The notes beneath the pieces are model-generated. The model made no database searches. It was not told the DNA's origin and saw nothing but the letters and a program-made list of their open reading frames with translations. From the NCBI GenBank assembly GCA_030789695.1, contig CM061139.1, positions 10,493,878-10,557,877 of the forward strand: DNA of 64,000 nt, written 5' to 3'. Both the position numbers and the translations under genes were made by a program. Positions 22,289 through 33,674 of this stretch are shown here, piece after piece. The DNA is from Scilla litardierei. Its lineage: Eukaryota > Streptophyta > Magnoliopsida > Asparagales > Asparagaceae. Each line of letters starts with the position of its first letter. The first letter of the stretch is position 1.

Positions 22289-24120
22289 TGATCACTCCGT
22301 ATTTTACACCTTTTTTCTGCATGTTTGCATGCCATTTAGATCGCTCAAATCGTGTTTTTTACGTTTATTCGACAATATCACGATGCTTTTCACGATTTGT
22401 TGTTTTTGTCGTATTGCAGGAGATTTGGAGCGATTTGGAGTGATTCTGAGATGCACCCACTCCGGAGTGTCACCGACGACTCTCTTGAGGGGTATTCTGG
22501 GATTGGAGAGGAGTGGAAGAAGAAAGAACGTCGTAGGAGCGACGAGGAGGCAAAAACACGAAGAATGGGCATTTTCAGCATGCCACTCGGTCGAGTGAAG
22601 GAGTCACTCGGCCGAGCATAGACAGCCCGCTCGGCTGGCCAGATCGTACACGCAACAGAGCCAATATCAGCGTGCACTCGGCCGAGCATCTCCATACCAC
22701 TCGGCCGAGCACCGAGTCATCCCTCGCCCGAGTGGAGCCAAACGACGGCATCAAAAATGTTGAACTCTCTGGAATCCGTCAGTCAGCCCCAAAGACCGAC
22801 TCGGCCGAGTGACGAACGACCATCCGACCGAGTAAAGAACGCCCATCGGCCGAGTGAAGGAAAGTCACTCGGCCGAGTAACTCCCGAGGAGACGACCCCC
22901 AAGACCCCCAACTCTCTGTAATTGTACAGGGTCCCTCACTCGGCCAAGTGACATTTGTTACTCGATCGAGTGAGCCGCGCTGCCTGTAGCGTAAACTGCG
23001 ATTTTGAGGCTGCGCAGGGGCATTTTCGTCAGGTTTATTTGGGCGATTTTGGGGGGTATTTAACCCCAGTTTTTAACCTAGTTTAGGGAGCTTTTTCAGA
23101 ACCTTTTTGCAGCCTTTTTAGATTAACTTTTTAGGGATTAGATTTAGCTTTTAAGGAGGAGAGAAAAGTGATAATTTGTTGGATGCTATCTTGTTCTTCA
23201 TTGGTTTGTCTCTCTCTCACTCAAAAACTCCATTTTTATTGATTTATTGAATATTGCTATGAATTCTATTGATTTTGATTGTGAATTTCTATTGCATTCT
23301 ATTATGAATTGTGAGTAGTTTCATCGTCTTAGGGCGTAAGGATGAACCCTACGAGCCCGACTTCTAATTTGTGATGAATTGGTGAAATTATTGCTAGAAT
23401 TGATTAGGGTTAGTTTGGGATTGATTTAATACGAATAGCTAGGGATTCATACAGATTGGGATTTGCAAGAGATTGGATCCCAACTCGATAGGAAGCCCCA
23501 GAAATTCGAATTGGGTTGCAATTGAATTTCTCCGGAATCGGTTTGCAAGAGATTGGACCGAAACTAGGGTTTTCGATTGCAATTCTATACCAATACCCGT
23601 TTGCAAGAGATTAGACGGGTAGGAACTATTCCAACCTAGGTCGTTGCTCGAGTTTGCACGAGAGTGGGCTCGAGATACGATTGAATGATGATGATGTTCT
23701 TCACGCTAGCTTGCTTAGGTTAGGGTTTGCAAGAGATTGGACCCTATCCTAGGTTTGCTATAGACTGGCAATAGCGCGAGAGCGTGAGCTTGGTTCTACA
23801 TTTAGTTGCAACTAGTTCACCCGAATTTCGAGTGTAGCAATTGTGAAACTTACGAATCACAATGATGAGATACGACAAGTAGCGGGGATTCCCTATCCTT
23901 AGACGTCTTTATTAATTTGATATTTTCTTTCGTATAATTGAACGACTGTGACTGCATTACTGCGAACATTCCCCGACTTTTCTTATAGCCAGGTCGACTG
24001 AAGAAGACACTGTCATTAGGCCTCCCTGTGTTCGATACCCGCTCGCCACTACACCGTGCGCTTGCGGTAAGACTAACGAGTCGCTTGTCCTGGTTGCGTG
24101 TGCATTCCGGGGCGCGATCA
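22289..24120 (+). repeat. 3' LTR of Athila-A (1832 bp)
   Basis: Starts TGATCACTCCG after the polypurine tract and ends CGCGATCA, followed by the TSD GTCTC. The palindrome array is at about 22583-22973, and the TC microsatellite is shorter than in the 5' LTR. Some palindrome copies have changed independently (CTCGGTCGAG, CTCGGCCAAG, CTCGATCGAG). Confidence 0.9.
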
Positions 24121-25348
24121 GTCTCACACCGAGTAGTATCCACGTCTTAGTAATAGGAAAAACGTTAAGAGGAATTCAGTCCATGAAATGGAATAATTAA
24201 GTCCACAAATTAGTTGTGAGTTCAAGTTTAATAAGGGACAAATTTTGCATATGATACAAACTAGATTAAATTTTTTGTAAATTGTTTACGACTATATTTA
24301 ATGGAATAAACACGCTGAAAAGATTACCTGGATGACATGATCGTCTCGGTCTAATCGCAGGTTCAAACCACGTCGAAAACGGAGCTCAAACGAGCCCAAA
24401 AGGTCGAAAACAACAGAAAAGGACCAAGTGTGTCAGACCCACTTGGAAAAGAGGCCGCCCCGCTAAAAAGGGCGAGCGCACCCGCTTCAGCCGCAAGTGG
24501 GGCCAGCCCGCTCAGCCCAAGCGGGCAGGGGGCCTGCTAAGGCGAGCGGGTGCGCCCGCCTCAGAAGCGGGCGCACAAGCCCGCTTTGCGGGCTGGCAGC
24601 CCGCTTGGCCCAAGCGGGCCCCGGTCCGCTCAGCGGGCCGGGCGCCCGCTGCGAGTATAGCAGGCAGGGGCACCCGCTGTGCCCCATTACGGGTGCTCGC
24701 CTACAATAAAGGCCGGGCACCCGCTAAGCTTAGTGGACGCGCTCACAACTTAAGCTGTTTTTATTTTAGGGTTTTTTGAAACCATTGTGACGGCTACGAG
24801 TTATGACTTTTGCCCAACTTTGGACAATTGTTTGAGGGGTCAAACGAAGTTAGATTGACTCGTCGTTTGTTTCTACGCATTCACCATTCGAAGCTCTTCG
24901 AAATGATAGCGTGTATGGTGTCTGAAGTTTAATGGTTGAAGAGATTTAATTCGATGAAGTTAGGCCTTTGAGAAAGACTTACTAACTTCATTAACTTAAT
25001 TAAATCCATCTTCATTTAACTTTGTCCCACATTGCTCGTGACGAAAAAGGAGGAGCCGACTCCATATATAAATAGGGGTGCCCCCTCTTCGTTGTAGAGC
25101 GCACCAAGTGAACGATTCGAGAAGCTCCTAACTTTTGAGCACGCTCGATCGTGAACTTGAATATTCCTCTCCTCTTTTTCTTCATATCATCCCGTCGAGT
25201 CCTAGCAAGACTACGAGGACTTTTGGATTGGATCCAGATGTCTTTGACGTGGGTATGCTCAAGTGAAACTTTCTTCGGCAAGTGATCGGCTCAGAGGCGG
25301 CTCGGGTAGATCGCTTCGAAGGTGCAAGGCGGCTCGGCTACGAGGAGA
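24121..25348 (+). repeat. 3' LTR of Copia-0, second part, with core promoter
   Basis: Continues the LTR interrupted at 12335; the joined LTR would be about 2.2 kb. It has a GC-rich inverted-repeat block (24430-24730), a TATA box TATATAAATA (25065-25074) and a probable R/U5 of at least 250 bp. Its right end is unclear because a CACTA terminus begins at 25349; the final ACA may be shared by both. Confidence 0.55.
24430..24730. repeat. GCCCGC / GCGGGC inverted-repeat array (Copia-0 LTR)
   Basis: A 300 bp block of roughly 70 percent GC made of GCCCGCT and AGCGGGC words facing each other, for example GCCCGCTTGG paired with CCAAGCGGGC (24600-24620) and AGCCCGCTTTGCGGGCT. It lies about 330 bp upstream of the TATA box at 25065. 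Long Pro/Ala/Gly frames on both strands are composition artefacts. Confidence 0.85.
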
Positions 25349-25880
25349 CACTACTAAAAAGGACTTTTGCCAACATTTTTTTAAACATTTTCCGGCATTT
25401 TTGAAGCGCTGGCAAATTTTTTCCCGGCATTTTACGAAACGCCGCAATGACGTTGGGAAAAGGGAGTGTTGTTGTTAAATGTTTTCTCGGCGTTTTGGTG
25501 AAACGTCGCAAAATGCCAACTTTTATCGACGTTTTCTTGAAACGTTCGGAAATACCTAAGACATTCCCCGGTGTTTTCTTGAAACGTTGGGAAATATCTT
25601 TAGTACATTTACCAGCACTTTTTTGAAACGTTGGAAAATGTCTATAGTACATTTACCAGCGCCTTCCGTGAAACATTGGAAAATGCATATGATACATTTA
25701 GAGGTATTTTCATAAAATGTTGAGAAATGCTTATGTGACATTTAATGGCATTTTTAATATATTTAGTTGTATTTTCATAAAACGTTGAAAAATTCTTGTG
25801 GGATACTTAGCGGCGTTTCCTAAAACGCTGGTATTATTGAAAACTTTAGTTGGTACTTCTTTAAAACGCATATTTAGAAA
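25349..25880 (+). mobile_element. CACTA transposon terminus with subterminal repeats
   Basis: Begins CACTACTAAAAAGG, a CACTA-type terminal inverted repeat. For 500 bp it consists of decaying repeats of about 55-65 bp built on CGTTTTCTTGAAACGTTGGGAAAT, with the palindrome-like ACGTTTT/AAACGT words expected of subterminal repeats that bind the transposase. No transposase gene and no matching reverse terminus was found in the window, so it may be a fragment. Confidence 0.7.
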
Positions 25881-26222
25881 TTTAATTTTGCATTTTATAT
25901 TATATTTAAACATATTATCCTTTTGAATTTACATATATTTAGAATTCAGAATTAATATGGTGAAATAAATTCATCTAATATACATCATCTATACAAATTA
26001 TAATAAGTTCTAAGTAACATCATCTGTACAAAATACAATAGTGTCATTCATCATCCATATAAAATACATTAAGTTCTTCCAGGATTCATCATCCATACAA
26101 AATACAAAAACTTCAAACATAATATAATAAGTCAATATTTGACAACAAAAAATAACTTTTTCATCCCGAAGCTAATTTTCATTCGATGCTGGGTAACTTT
26201 CTCCACTTGAGTTACATGATGG
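25881..26222. other. AT-rich stretch with short dispersed repeats, no gene
   Basis: No reading frame of interest. CATCATCYATACAAAATACA is repeated about four times between 25980 and 26105. It could be the inner part of the CACTA element. Confidence 0.5.
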
Positions 26223-26279
26223 CACTACAGGAAAACTGGGCCGAATTTAGCCTGCTACTAGCATCAAGGACCTGTAGTG
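26223..26279. repeat. 57 bp sequence bounded by CACTACAGG and CCTGTAGTG
   Basis: The two ends are perfect 9 bp inverted repeats of the CACTA type. No 3 bp target duplication is visible (TGG left, GAC right). It may be a CACTA deletion relic or chance. Confidence 0.35.
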
Positions 26280-27648
26280 GACATGTGAAAGTAAAAGAAA
26301 ATTTCAATTAGTAGTTAATGTACGGAAACAAGCTAAATTCAGAGCGTATAGTCAATTCATGTTCATAATCTAACATCGAAAAGACACCGATAACAAGGCT
26401 GAATACCTTTAGGAACTATTCTTGTTTAGGTTCTAACATAGAATATGTTTCTTAAATATTTAAGAGACATATTTTTCGATAACATAGAATATGTTTCTTT
26501 AAAACAAGAATATTTAAGTGACAATAAAACTATGATTAGCATCCTATATATTGCAGACATTAAGCGATTCCCTAAACAAACTCTTGAGCCATTACTACCG
26601 GTTTGAGGTCAAGTTTTGGATGTTTTCCATTATAAAGAGAATAAAAACAAAAAATGTGGCACATATAAGTTATAGATCAAAGAAAATAAATTTTATTTTT
26701 CATAGAAAAATCAATACGGAAAGTGTGCCAACTAAACATATGTTTGTAACATGAATTAAAACTCCTCTTTTGATCTACATGCAGAAAGATGCCAAATTAT
26801 AGTGGCAAAAATCAGATTTGATTTTGTAAGAAGTGACTACCAAAAAGATGGCAAAAGAAGATACTGCCTTTGATGAATTCTAAGGAGAATCTCATAACAG
26901 AGACTCTGATGGTTGAAAAAAGTTGCAAGGTCTGACATTGTTTCTTCAAACCAATGCTTTTTAACATGACAATGAAAATATCATTCATAAATTTGCAAAC
27001 CTTTCACGCAACTTTCCCATGCAACAGCAATGAATCATTGCTTCACAATTAATTTGACAGAACATAAATTATTGGCAATTGGTGAATTTAGGCAAAACAT
27101 TTGCTACTTGTTCACATAGTTTGTGAATAATTGTTATGTATTTATAATTTCAGCCAATATTTAAATTAAATTACTAAAATGTAGAAGAAAGGATCCTTTA
27201 AAAGAAATCAAAAGCATCAAACATCATTGCCAACCAATGTTCATGTTTTTAATCGAGAAATACAAATGAAATATATGATTACAGTTTGTGCTTCTGCTAT
27301 ATGCTTATGGGTCTGCCAAATGAACTAGGGATTTTCTAAATGTCACCAAATTTTGAATTTTCAACCCTCGACAAATTGTTCCCAAATGCCGCAATTGTGA
27401 TTATGATATTCTATAATACCTCACTCATGTCCTACTTTATGAAGATTCAGACCATTTGGTCTATTTGAACCGTCATCAGTAGGTATCAGTTCCAACAGAC
27501 TGATAGTCATTATCCCATTTTACAGACTATACAAACAAATACAATACTAAAAATGGGATCAGCAATGCAATTTCAGGTCCAACCACCATGCGTGCATCAG
27601 AAATGAGTTACCCATATTTTTATTAAAAGGTGTGAGAAGAGAACATAC
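26280..27648. other. AT-rich DNA without recognisable gene
   Basis: No exon, element or RNA gene recognised on either strand. It may be intron or flank of the Tag fragment, because it follows a good splice donor at 27648. Confidence 0.4.
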
Positions 27649-28215
27649 CTTCATTATTTGATAGGCATTTTCAATAATGGCATGTAGCTTTGGCTCCGAT
27701 AATAGGGACCTGGCAGTGCTCCCCAGTGATATGATCTTCTCATTCAATTTAGAGACTGCTACAGGGTCAAAATCCATGAAGACCTCCCTGAAGCATAATG
27801 TCAGAAGGGAAATAAGAAATATACTGCATATAATCATAACAATAAACTCTCTTGTTGGCAGTAGAGGTACCTAAATAAGTGCCTTTAACTGAGGATTACC
27901 GGTCGTAAGCTCAGATAATGCACCGGATAGTACAAGCAATTCAAACAGTTTCCTGTAAATTTTCCAGAGTATCAGAGGCACTCCAGCATCTTTTGCTCAT
28001 TGAGTGCCAAATATTTTAGAGTATGGTGCTTTTTGTGTTTGTGTGTTTTTGGGGGTTGTTTTGGGGTTGTGTTTTGTGTTTGGTTGTTCGTTTGTTTTTT
28101 GTTTGAGAGAGGGGGATCAATCAAGACAAGAATTAGGAGAAAGTTGAACATGCATACATGTCACCATGGACTGGAATCCCCCATTTCATATCGTGGAAGG
28201 CAACATAATCGGGAT
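27649..28215 (-). pseudogene. DNA-3-methyladenine glycosylase I (Tag)-like gene fragment, three exons
   Basis: Tag enzymes excise 3-methyladenine from DNA. Exon A (28215-28158) encodes DPDYVAFHDMKWGIPVHGD, matching the family motif YVAFHDEEWGVPVHDD, with Glu-Glu changed to Met-Lys. Exon B (27952-27871) encodes KLFELLVLSGALSELT, then loses frame and hits TAG at its end; RHLFR is recovered in another frame. Exon C (27787-27649) encodes an intact 46-residue stretch including MDFDPVAVSKLNEK and HAIIENAYQIMK. Exons have GT/AG borders (donors GTATGC, GTACCT, GTATGT; acceptors AACAG, TACAG, TTCAG). The start and the C-terminal helices are missing. It is a disrupted host gene copy. Confidence 0.75.
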
Positions 28216-28477
28216 CTGTTAAAAGAAATTCAACAAATGTATTCTTCTCCTTAGCATGATTGGAATGGCACGCCCCTTCCCATCTGTTGATAAGCTAAAT
28301 ATACTGTGGGGATGTGGACTTCATTTTCTGTTTTTAGTCATTTGTAAGCATGGGTAAAAACAAAAATGTATGTCAAAGACATCACTAGTAGTATTTGTTC
28401 TCTTTTTCGTAAATGTAACAGTTGATGCAAGGTTAATTTGTCAAAATACAAATAAAATGTTTGAGTTTGTTATATCT

Positions 28478-29050
28478 GCGTAGGGGGGTTCAAGGGTGCA
28501 CGCGCGGAGTGCCCGAGTTTTGACTCGTGTTTTTTTGCCCATTTTATTTTTCAGAATTCAAAAAGCCCAGTACGTTTTAATTTTCCCAACAGCCATTTTT
28601 CATTTAATTGCAACAACTATTTTTGTTTTAATGGCTGTTAATGGCTGCGTTGTTAATGGCATTCATGGCCAAATTCCAACATCCATATTTTTCCTCTTTA
28701 TAAACTCTTGTCTAGAGTTCCTCTCAACCATTGCGAAAAATCATCTATACGAAAATCCTCTTCTCTTCCTTTCCTCATCCTGGGTATCGATCTCTGTGCA
28801 AGCTCCACGCTTCTGGCCGCGAGTGGACGCGTTCAGATGCGACTGCGTTAACCTTGGGGAGCAGCCGGCATCATCTGATTACCACCACGGTCGGGCCATA
28901 GTTGTTTTCAAGGCAGTGGCTCATCCACGGCGCAGTTCATCTTCTCTGTCTCGGATTTTCCCTTTCCTTCTTATTCGTATTTGTTTTTACTCGTCTCTTA
29001 ACTCTCTGTTTTTCTTCTGCAGTCATAGATCTTTTCTTTCAGGTCTAACA
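28478..29050 (+). repeat. 5' LTR remnant of Copia-4
   Basis: Aligns with 33939-34513 of the 3' LTR from GTAGGGGGGTTC to the shared end GGTCTAACA. The missing front holds U3 and TATA. The 186-codon frame across it is LTR sequence and is also present, altered, in the 3' copy. Confidence 0.85.
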
Positions 29051-29071
29051 ATTTGAAACTACTCACTTTGC

Positions 29072-30395
29072 TATGGCTGTCACTCCTTCCAAGTCGTTCC
29101 TCGATCTGTCCAAGTTAGCACCCCTCGATGGTACCAACTACAAACGGTAGTTGCAAAAAATATTAATGTTTTTTGAACAGCTTGAAATTGACTACGTCCT
29201 TTTCAAAGACTGTCCCCCTCTTCCTCCTTCTTCTGGCACTACACCAACTTCTGTTGATGGTGATGCTATTGCTGTTATTCCTCCTGCCAACTTTTCTCCT
29301 TCTACAGAAATTGTGAAATATGATAAAGACAACAAGACTGTTCGTTGTCACCTCCTTCATCATATGAAGGATTCTTTATTTGATTTATATATGATTCATA
29401 AGTCTGCTAAACTAATCTGGGATTTCCTAGAAAAGAAGTATGGATCTGATGATGCAGGAAAGAAGAAGTATGTCATTGGCAAGTGGCTCCACTTCCAAAT
29501 GCTCGACGACAAGCCCATCATGGAACAAGTCCACATCTACGAGAACCTTTGCGCAGATGTTCTCAACGAAGGCATGAAGATGTGCGAGATCTTTCAAGCG
29601 AACGTGCTGTTGGAGCGGCTCCCACCTTCCTGGGCTGAGTATAGGAACCATCTCAAACACAAGAAGAAAGATCTGTCCCTGCAGGAGCTCCTCAGTCATA
29701 TGCGAACTGAAGAGGATAATCGCCTCAAAGATAAGCCTGACTCTTCTCCTGTTATTTCTGTCAAAGCTAACATCGTTGAATCTACTGGCTCCTTCAACAT
29801 AACCAGGTTCAACAACAAAGGGAAGAAGCCCTTTACACAAAGACAAAACAAGAAGTCAAGTCACTTCACCAAACCAGACAGCAAGGTCCAGAAGCCGAAC
29901 GTTGTCTGCTATGTGTGCGGCAAACCTGGCCATAAAGCCTACCAATTCTTTCAACGCCAGGGAACCCAAAAGCCGCCCCAGAAACAAGGTGCCCCTGCTG
30001 CTCAAGCTAACCTTACTGAACAAGATGAAGTCATTGCTGCTGTCATCGTTGAAGCTAACATGGTGGTCAATAACGTTGACTGGATCCTAGACACTGGCGC
30101 GACCAGACATCTCTGCGCAAACAAGGATCTGTTCCACGACTTCAAGGATACTGTGGACACAGACTGCGTCTTCATGGGAAATTCCGCTGCTTCCTGAGTT
30201 GCTGGTAAAGGTACTATCATGCTAAAACTAACATCAGGAAAGACTCTTTCCCTCAGCAACGTCCTTTATGTCCCATCTCTGCGTCGCAACCTCGTGTCTG
30301 GTGCCTTACTAAACAAAGCAGGTCTAAAACTTGTCTTTGAGGCTGACAAGGTTGTTATTTCTCGCAGTGGAGACTTTGTTGGAAGGGGTATCTGA
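29072..30395 (+). pseudogene. gag: Copia-4 gag and protease, disrupted
   Basis: Starts at ATG 29072, only 21 bp after the LTR; no Met-tRNA PBS is recognisable in between. TAG at 29147-29149 replaces a Trp codon in NYKRW. The main frame (29151-30197) has the UBN2-type Gag, then a CCHC knuckle in which the last ligand Cys is Phe (CYVCGKPGHKAYQF), and protease active site DTGATRHLCA. It stops at TGA 30195-30197; homology continues ([17 protein letters not shown]) to a second TGA near 30393. Gag assembly and RNA binding would be lost. Confidence 0.8.
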
Positions 30396-30469
30396 GTGAT
30401 GGACTCTTCATTCTGAATGTAGTTTCTGATTCAATGAATAAATTTGTTGTTGCTTATATTGCTGAGTCT

Positions 30470-31730
30470 TTAGACTTATGGCATTGCCGACTAGGGCATG
30501 TCAATTTTTCTTCTATTAAGAGATTAAATAACTTAGATCTAATAACTGCTACAAGTACTTCTGAATTCTATAAATGTCAAATTTGTGTAGAAGCCAAATA
30601 CACTTAAAAACCGTGTAAACATGTTGCTGTTAGGCAGTCAGAACTTCTCGGTTTAATTCATTTAGACCTAGCAGACTTTAAATCTACTAGATTAATTATA
30701 GATGATTACTCTAGATTCACTAGGGTATATCTTCTAAAAACTAAGGATGAGGCTGAAGAAATGTTCATTAAATATAAGACAGAAGTAGAAAACCAACTTG
30801 ATAGAAAAATCAAAAGGTTTAGGTCTGACAGAGGTGGAGAATATAGCTCCCATACCTTAAAAGACTTCTGTGAGAAGAATGGAATCATACATGAGTTTAG
30901 TGCTCCTTATGTTCCTCAACAAAATGGTATAGCTGAACGAAAGAACAGGACTCTGAAAGAAATGATGAATGACATGCTCTTAAGTTCAGGATTATCTGAT
31001 GACATGTGGGGGGAAGCCATTCTCTCTGCTTGCCATATCCTTAATAGAGTACCCCATAAGAAACTAGACAAAACACCTTATGAATTGTGGAAAGGTTATC
31101 CCCCTAACCTTAATTTCTTAGAGTGTGGGGGTGTCTGGCAAAGGTAGGACTACCTGACTTTAAGAAGTCAAACATTGGGTCTAAAACTTATGATACTGTT
31201 TTTATAGGGTATGCTTATAATAGTGATGCATATAGATTCATGTCCTTAACAGATAACACTATTTCTGAGTCTAGAGATGCAGAGTTTTTTGAGCATGTTT
31301 TTCCTTTGAAAAAGGAATTAACAAAATCTTTGTCCCTTGTACCTCCTATTGAATCTCTTCCTTCTTCTTCACCTATATCTTCTGATATGCATACATGTAG
31401 TTCTACTTTTAGTGAAGAACCTAGAAGGAGTAAGAGGCAAAGGACTGAAACCAATTTTGGACCTGACTTTATAACTGCCTTTCTGTCAGAAAATGGTTGT
31501 ATAGATATGCTTAATGATGAGATAGTGTCTACCTTTTTAATAGAAGAAGACCCAAAAACCTATGATGAGGCAATGAGATCCATTGATGCTAGTTTTTGGA
31601 AAGAAGCTATTAAAAGCAAACTTGATTCTATTGTATCCAATCAAACTTGGGAATTAGCCGAGTTACCTAAAGGTAATAAGCCCATTAGTAATAAATGGAT
31701 TTTCAAGATCGATAGAAAAATTCAAAGCTA
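30470..31730 (+). pseudogene. Copia-4 integrase, disrupted
   Basis: The pre-integrase zinc site LWHCRLGHV and CQICVEAKY is visible, then a TAA near 30605. The core keeps D (LIHLDLADF), D (RSDRGGEY) and E (NGIAERKNRTL), but about ten residues after HLDLADFK are missing. A frameshift near 31130 moves the C-terminal region (GYAYNSDAYRF) into another frame, which runs to TAG at 31729-31731 at the start of RT (DASFWKEAIKSKLDS, NQTWELAELP). Confidence 0.8.
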
Positions 31731-33065
31731 GACTTGTGATCAGGGGTTTTACTCAAAAGAAAGGATTAGATTACCTTGACACCTATTCTCATGTGACCAA
31801 GATTGCAACCATAAGGACTCTAATTGCCCTTAGCTGCAATTCATGAGTTAGTCATACATCAAATGGATGTTAAGACAGGCTTCCTAAATGACGATCTAGA
31901 AGAAGAAATCTACATGTCACAACCCGAGGGTTTTGTAGTTGCTGGTAAAGAGAATAAGCTCTGTAGGCTTAGAAAGTCTTTATATGGCTTAAAGCAAGCT
32001 CCTAAGCAATGCTATGAGAAATTCAATAGCACCTTAATAAGGAATGACTTTGTTGTAAACACATCTGATTCTTGTGTTTATTCTAAACTAATAAGATCAG
32101 ATTGTGTAATTATTTCTCTATGTCGATGACATGTTAATTTTTGGGAAAAATCTAGATATTGTAAATGATACAAAAAATTTATTGTCATCTCAATTTGAAA
32201 TGAAAGACCTAGGAGAAGCTGATGTCATTTTAAGAGTTAAAATTGTTAGAAACTATTAAGGCATCTCCTTGAGTCAATCTCATTACGTAAAGAAGGTGCT
32301 GAAGAAATTCAACTGCTTTGATGTTGTTCCTGCTAGAACTCCTTATGACCCTAGCATACATTTGAAAAAGAATTTAGGAGAGAGTATTTCTCAATCTGAA
32401 TATGCTAAGATCATAGTAAGTGTGATGTTCCTCATGAACTGTACTCGACCCGATATAGCCTATACTGTTAGCAGGCTAAGTCGGTATACTCATAACCCTA
32501 GTAATGAACATTGGACTGCTCTTCATCGTTTATTAAAGTACCTGAAAGGGACTGTCGATTGGTGTTTGCATTTCAGCAAATTTCCTGCTGTGTTAGCAGG
32601 ATTTTGTGATGCAAATTGGGTTTCAGATAACGATGAAGTTAGTTCAACTAGTGGGTTTTATTCTCTTTGGGTGGAGGTGTTATATCTTGGAAGTCTTCCA
32701 AACAGACATGTATAGCACGCTCCACCATGGAATCTGATTTACTGCTCTTGAGTTGGCAGGGCAATAGGCTGAATGGCTGAGGAACCTGTTAGCAGACATG
32801 CCTTTGTGGGGAGGGAAAACTGCTCCAGTTTCCCATCATTGTGATTCTCAGGCAGCCATTGGTGTTGCTAAAAATAGTGTCTACAACGGGAAGAAGAGAC
32901 ATATTCAGATCAGGCACGGTGTGGTTAAACAACTCCCGAAAAATGGAGTAATTTCTTAGGAATATGTAAGGTCTGAAAGAAATCTTGCATATCCACTAAC
33001 CAAAGGATTGCCAAGTAAAGTGGTTCTTGATTCGTCGAGGGGGATGGGGATAAAGCCCATAAGTT
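31731..33065 (+). pseudogene. Copia-4 reverse transcriptase and RNase H, disrupted
   Basis: RT pieces: KARLVIRGFTQKKGLDY, HQMDVKTGFLNDDLEEEIYM, LRKSLYGLKQAPKQCY, then a frameshift just before VDDMLIFGKN at 32122. Then comes [33 protein letters not shown] and the RNase H start [10 protein letters not shown], with further frame changes after 32700. The tail NLAYPLTKGLPSKVV (about 32982-33030) has Asp replaced by Tyr in ADPLTK. Clearly dead. Confidence 0.8.
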
Positions 33066-33166
33066 AAGGTTATATGGTTGATACCCAGTGTGGTCTAACG
33101 AAGCCATATGATCATTAACAAACACTACATTCCCATCCCAATGGCGTGTGGTAGTGTTCTTTGAAT

Positions 33167-33350
33167 CCATAGCCAAGTTTGGTGGTGCTAGTGAGAAGCA
33201 CTTGATGGATTCACTTTGAGACAAGTCCATAACCAGTTTTGGTGGTGCTATTGAGAAGCACTTGATGGACTTAAGCAGAGGTTGAGCGATATGCTCTTAA
33301 TGGTTTCATAACCAGTTTTGGTGGTGCTATGGAGAAGCACTTGATGAACC
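33167..33350 (+). repeat. Three tandem-like copies of a 43 bp motif in the Copia-4 3' region
   Basis: CATAACCAGTTTTGGTGGTG followed by CTATNGAGAAGCACTTGATG occurs at 33167, 33227 and 33306, with differing spacers. It lies between the pol tail and the 3' LTR. Confidence 0.85.
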
Positions 33351-33674
33351 ACCTATGTGGGTGTGAGGGTTTGGCCGCCCTCTATGAAAGACAGGGGCAG
33401 TCTTTCTAGAGCACTCACGAAACCCAAGGTGTGCACGTGGCCTATATCGCTTGTTATGTATCGCAGAGTTTGCACAAACTCAAGGGAACAATATGTGTTG
33501 TGGGGGTTCTCAATCGAAGTCTAATGAGTTCAAGAGAAATTCACTCATTAGTAAGTAAGTTGTTACCTCACTTCAATACGTATCAATTCAATCGAAAGAC
33601 ATTGATACTTAATTATTCATCCCTCTTTACCCAGGATATTTCTCTTCTCTTTCTTGAGCCATTCAGTGGGGGAT

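Larger units (their letters stand above)
12336..24120 (+). mobile_element. Athila-A: non-autonomous Athila-like Ty3/gypsy element with two LTRs
   Basis: 11.8 kb element with LTRs of 1837 and 1832 bp, tRNA-Asp-type PBS, gag-protease, an internal promoter-like block, an Athila ORF-1-like frame, a long T-rich tail and a polypurine tract. Between the protease tail (17075) and the second ORF (18275) there is no room for, and no trace of, RT, RNase H or integrase. The GTCTC duplication shows it moved as a unit. LTR divergence is roughly 2-3 percent by eye, so it was probably mobilised in trans by a related element. Confidence 0.85.

Noticed and set aside
24487..24720. Opposed 70-codon Pro/Ala frames
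   Set aside because: Composition artefact of the GCCCGC inverted-repeat block in the Copia-0 LTR.
28496..29056. 186-codon frame that could be a membrane protein
   Set aside because: It lies wholly within the Copia-4 LTR and the 3' LTR copy is broken by frame changes.
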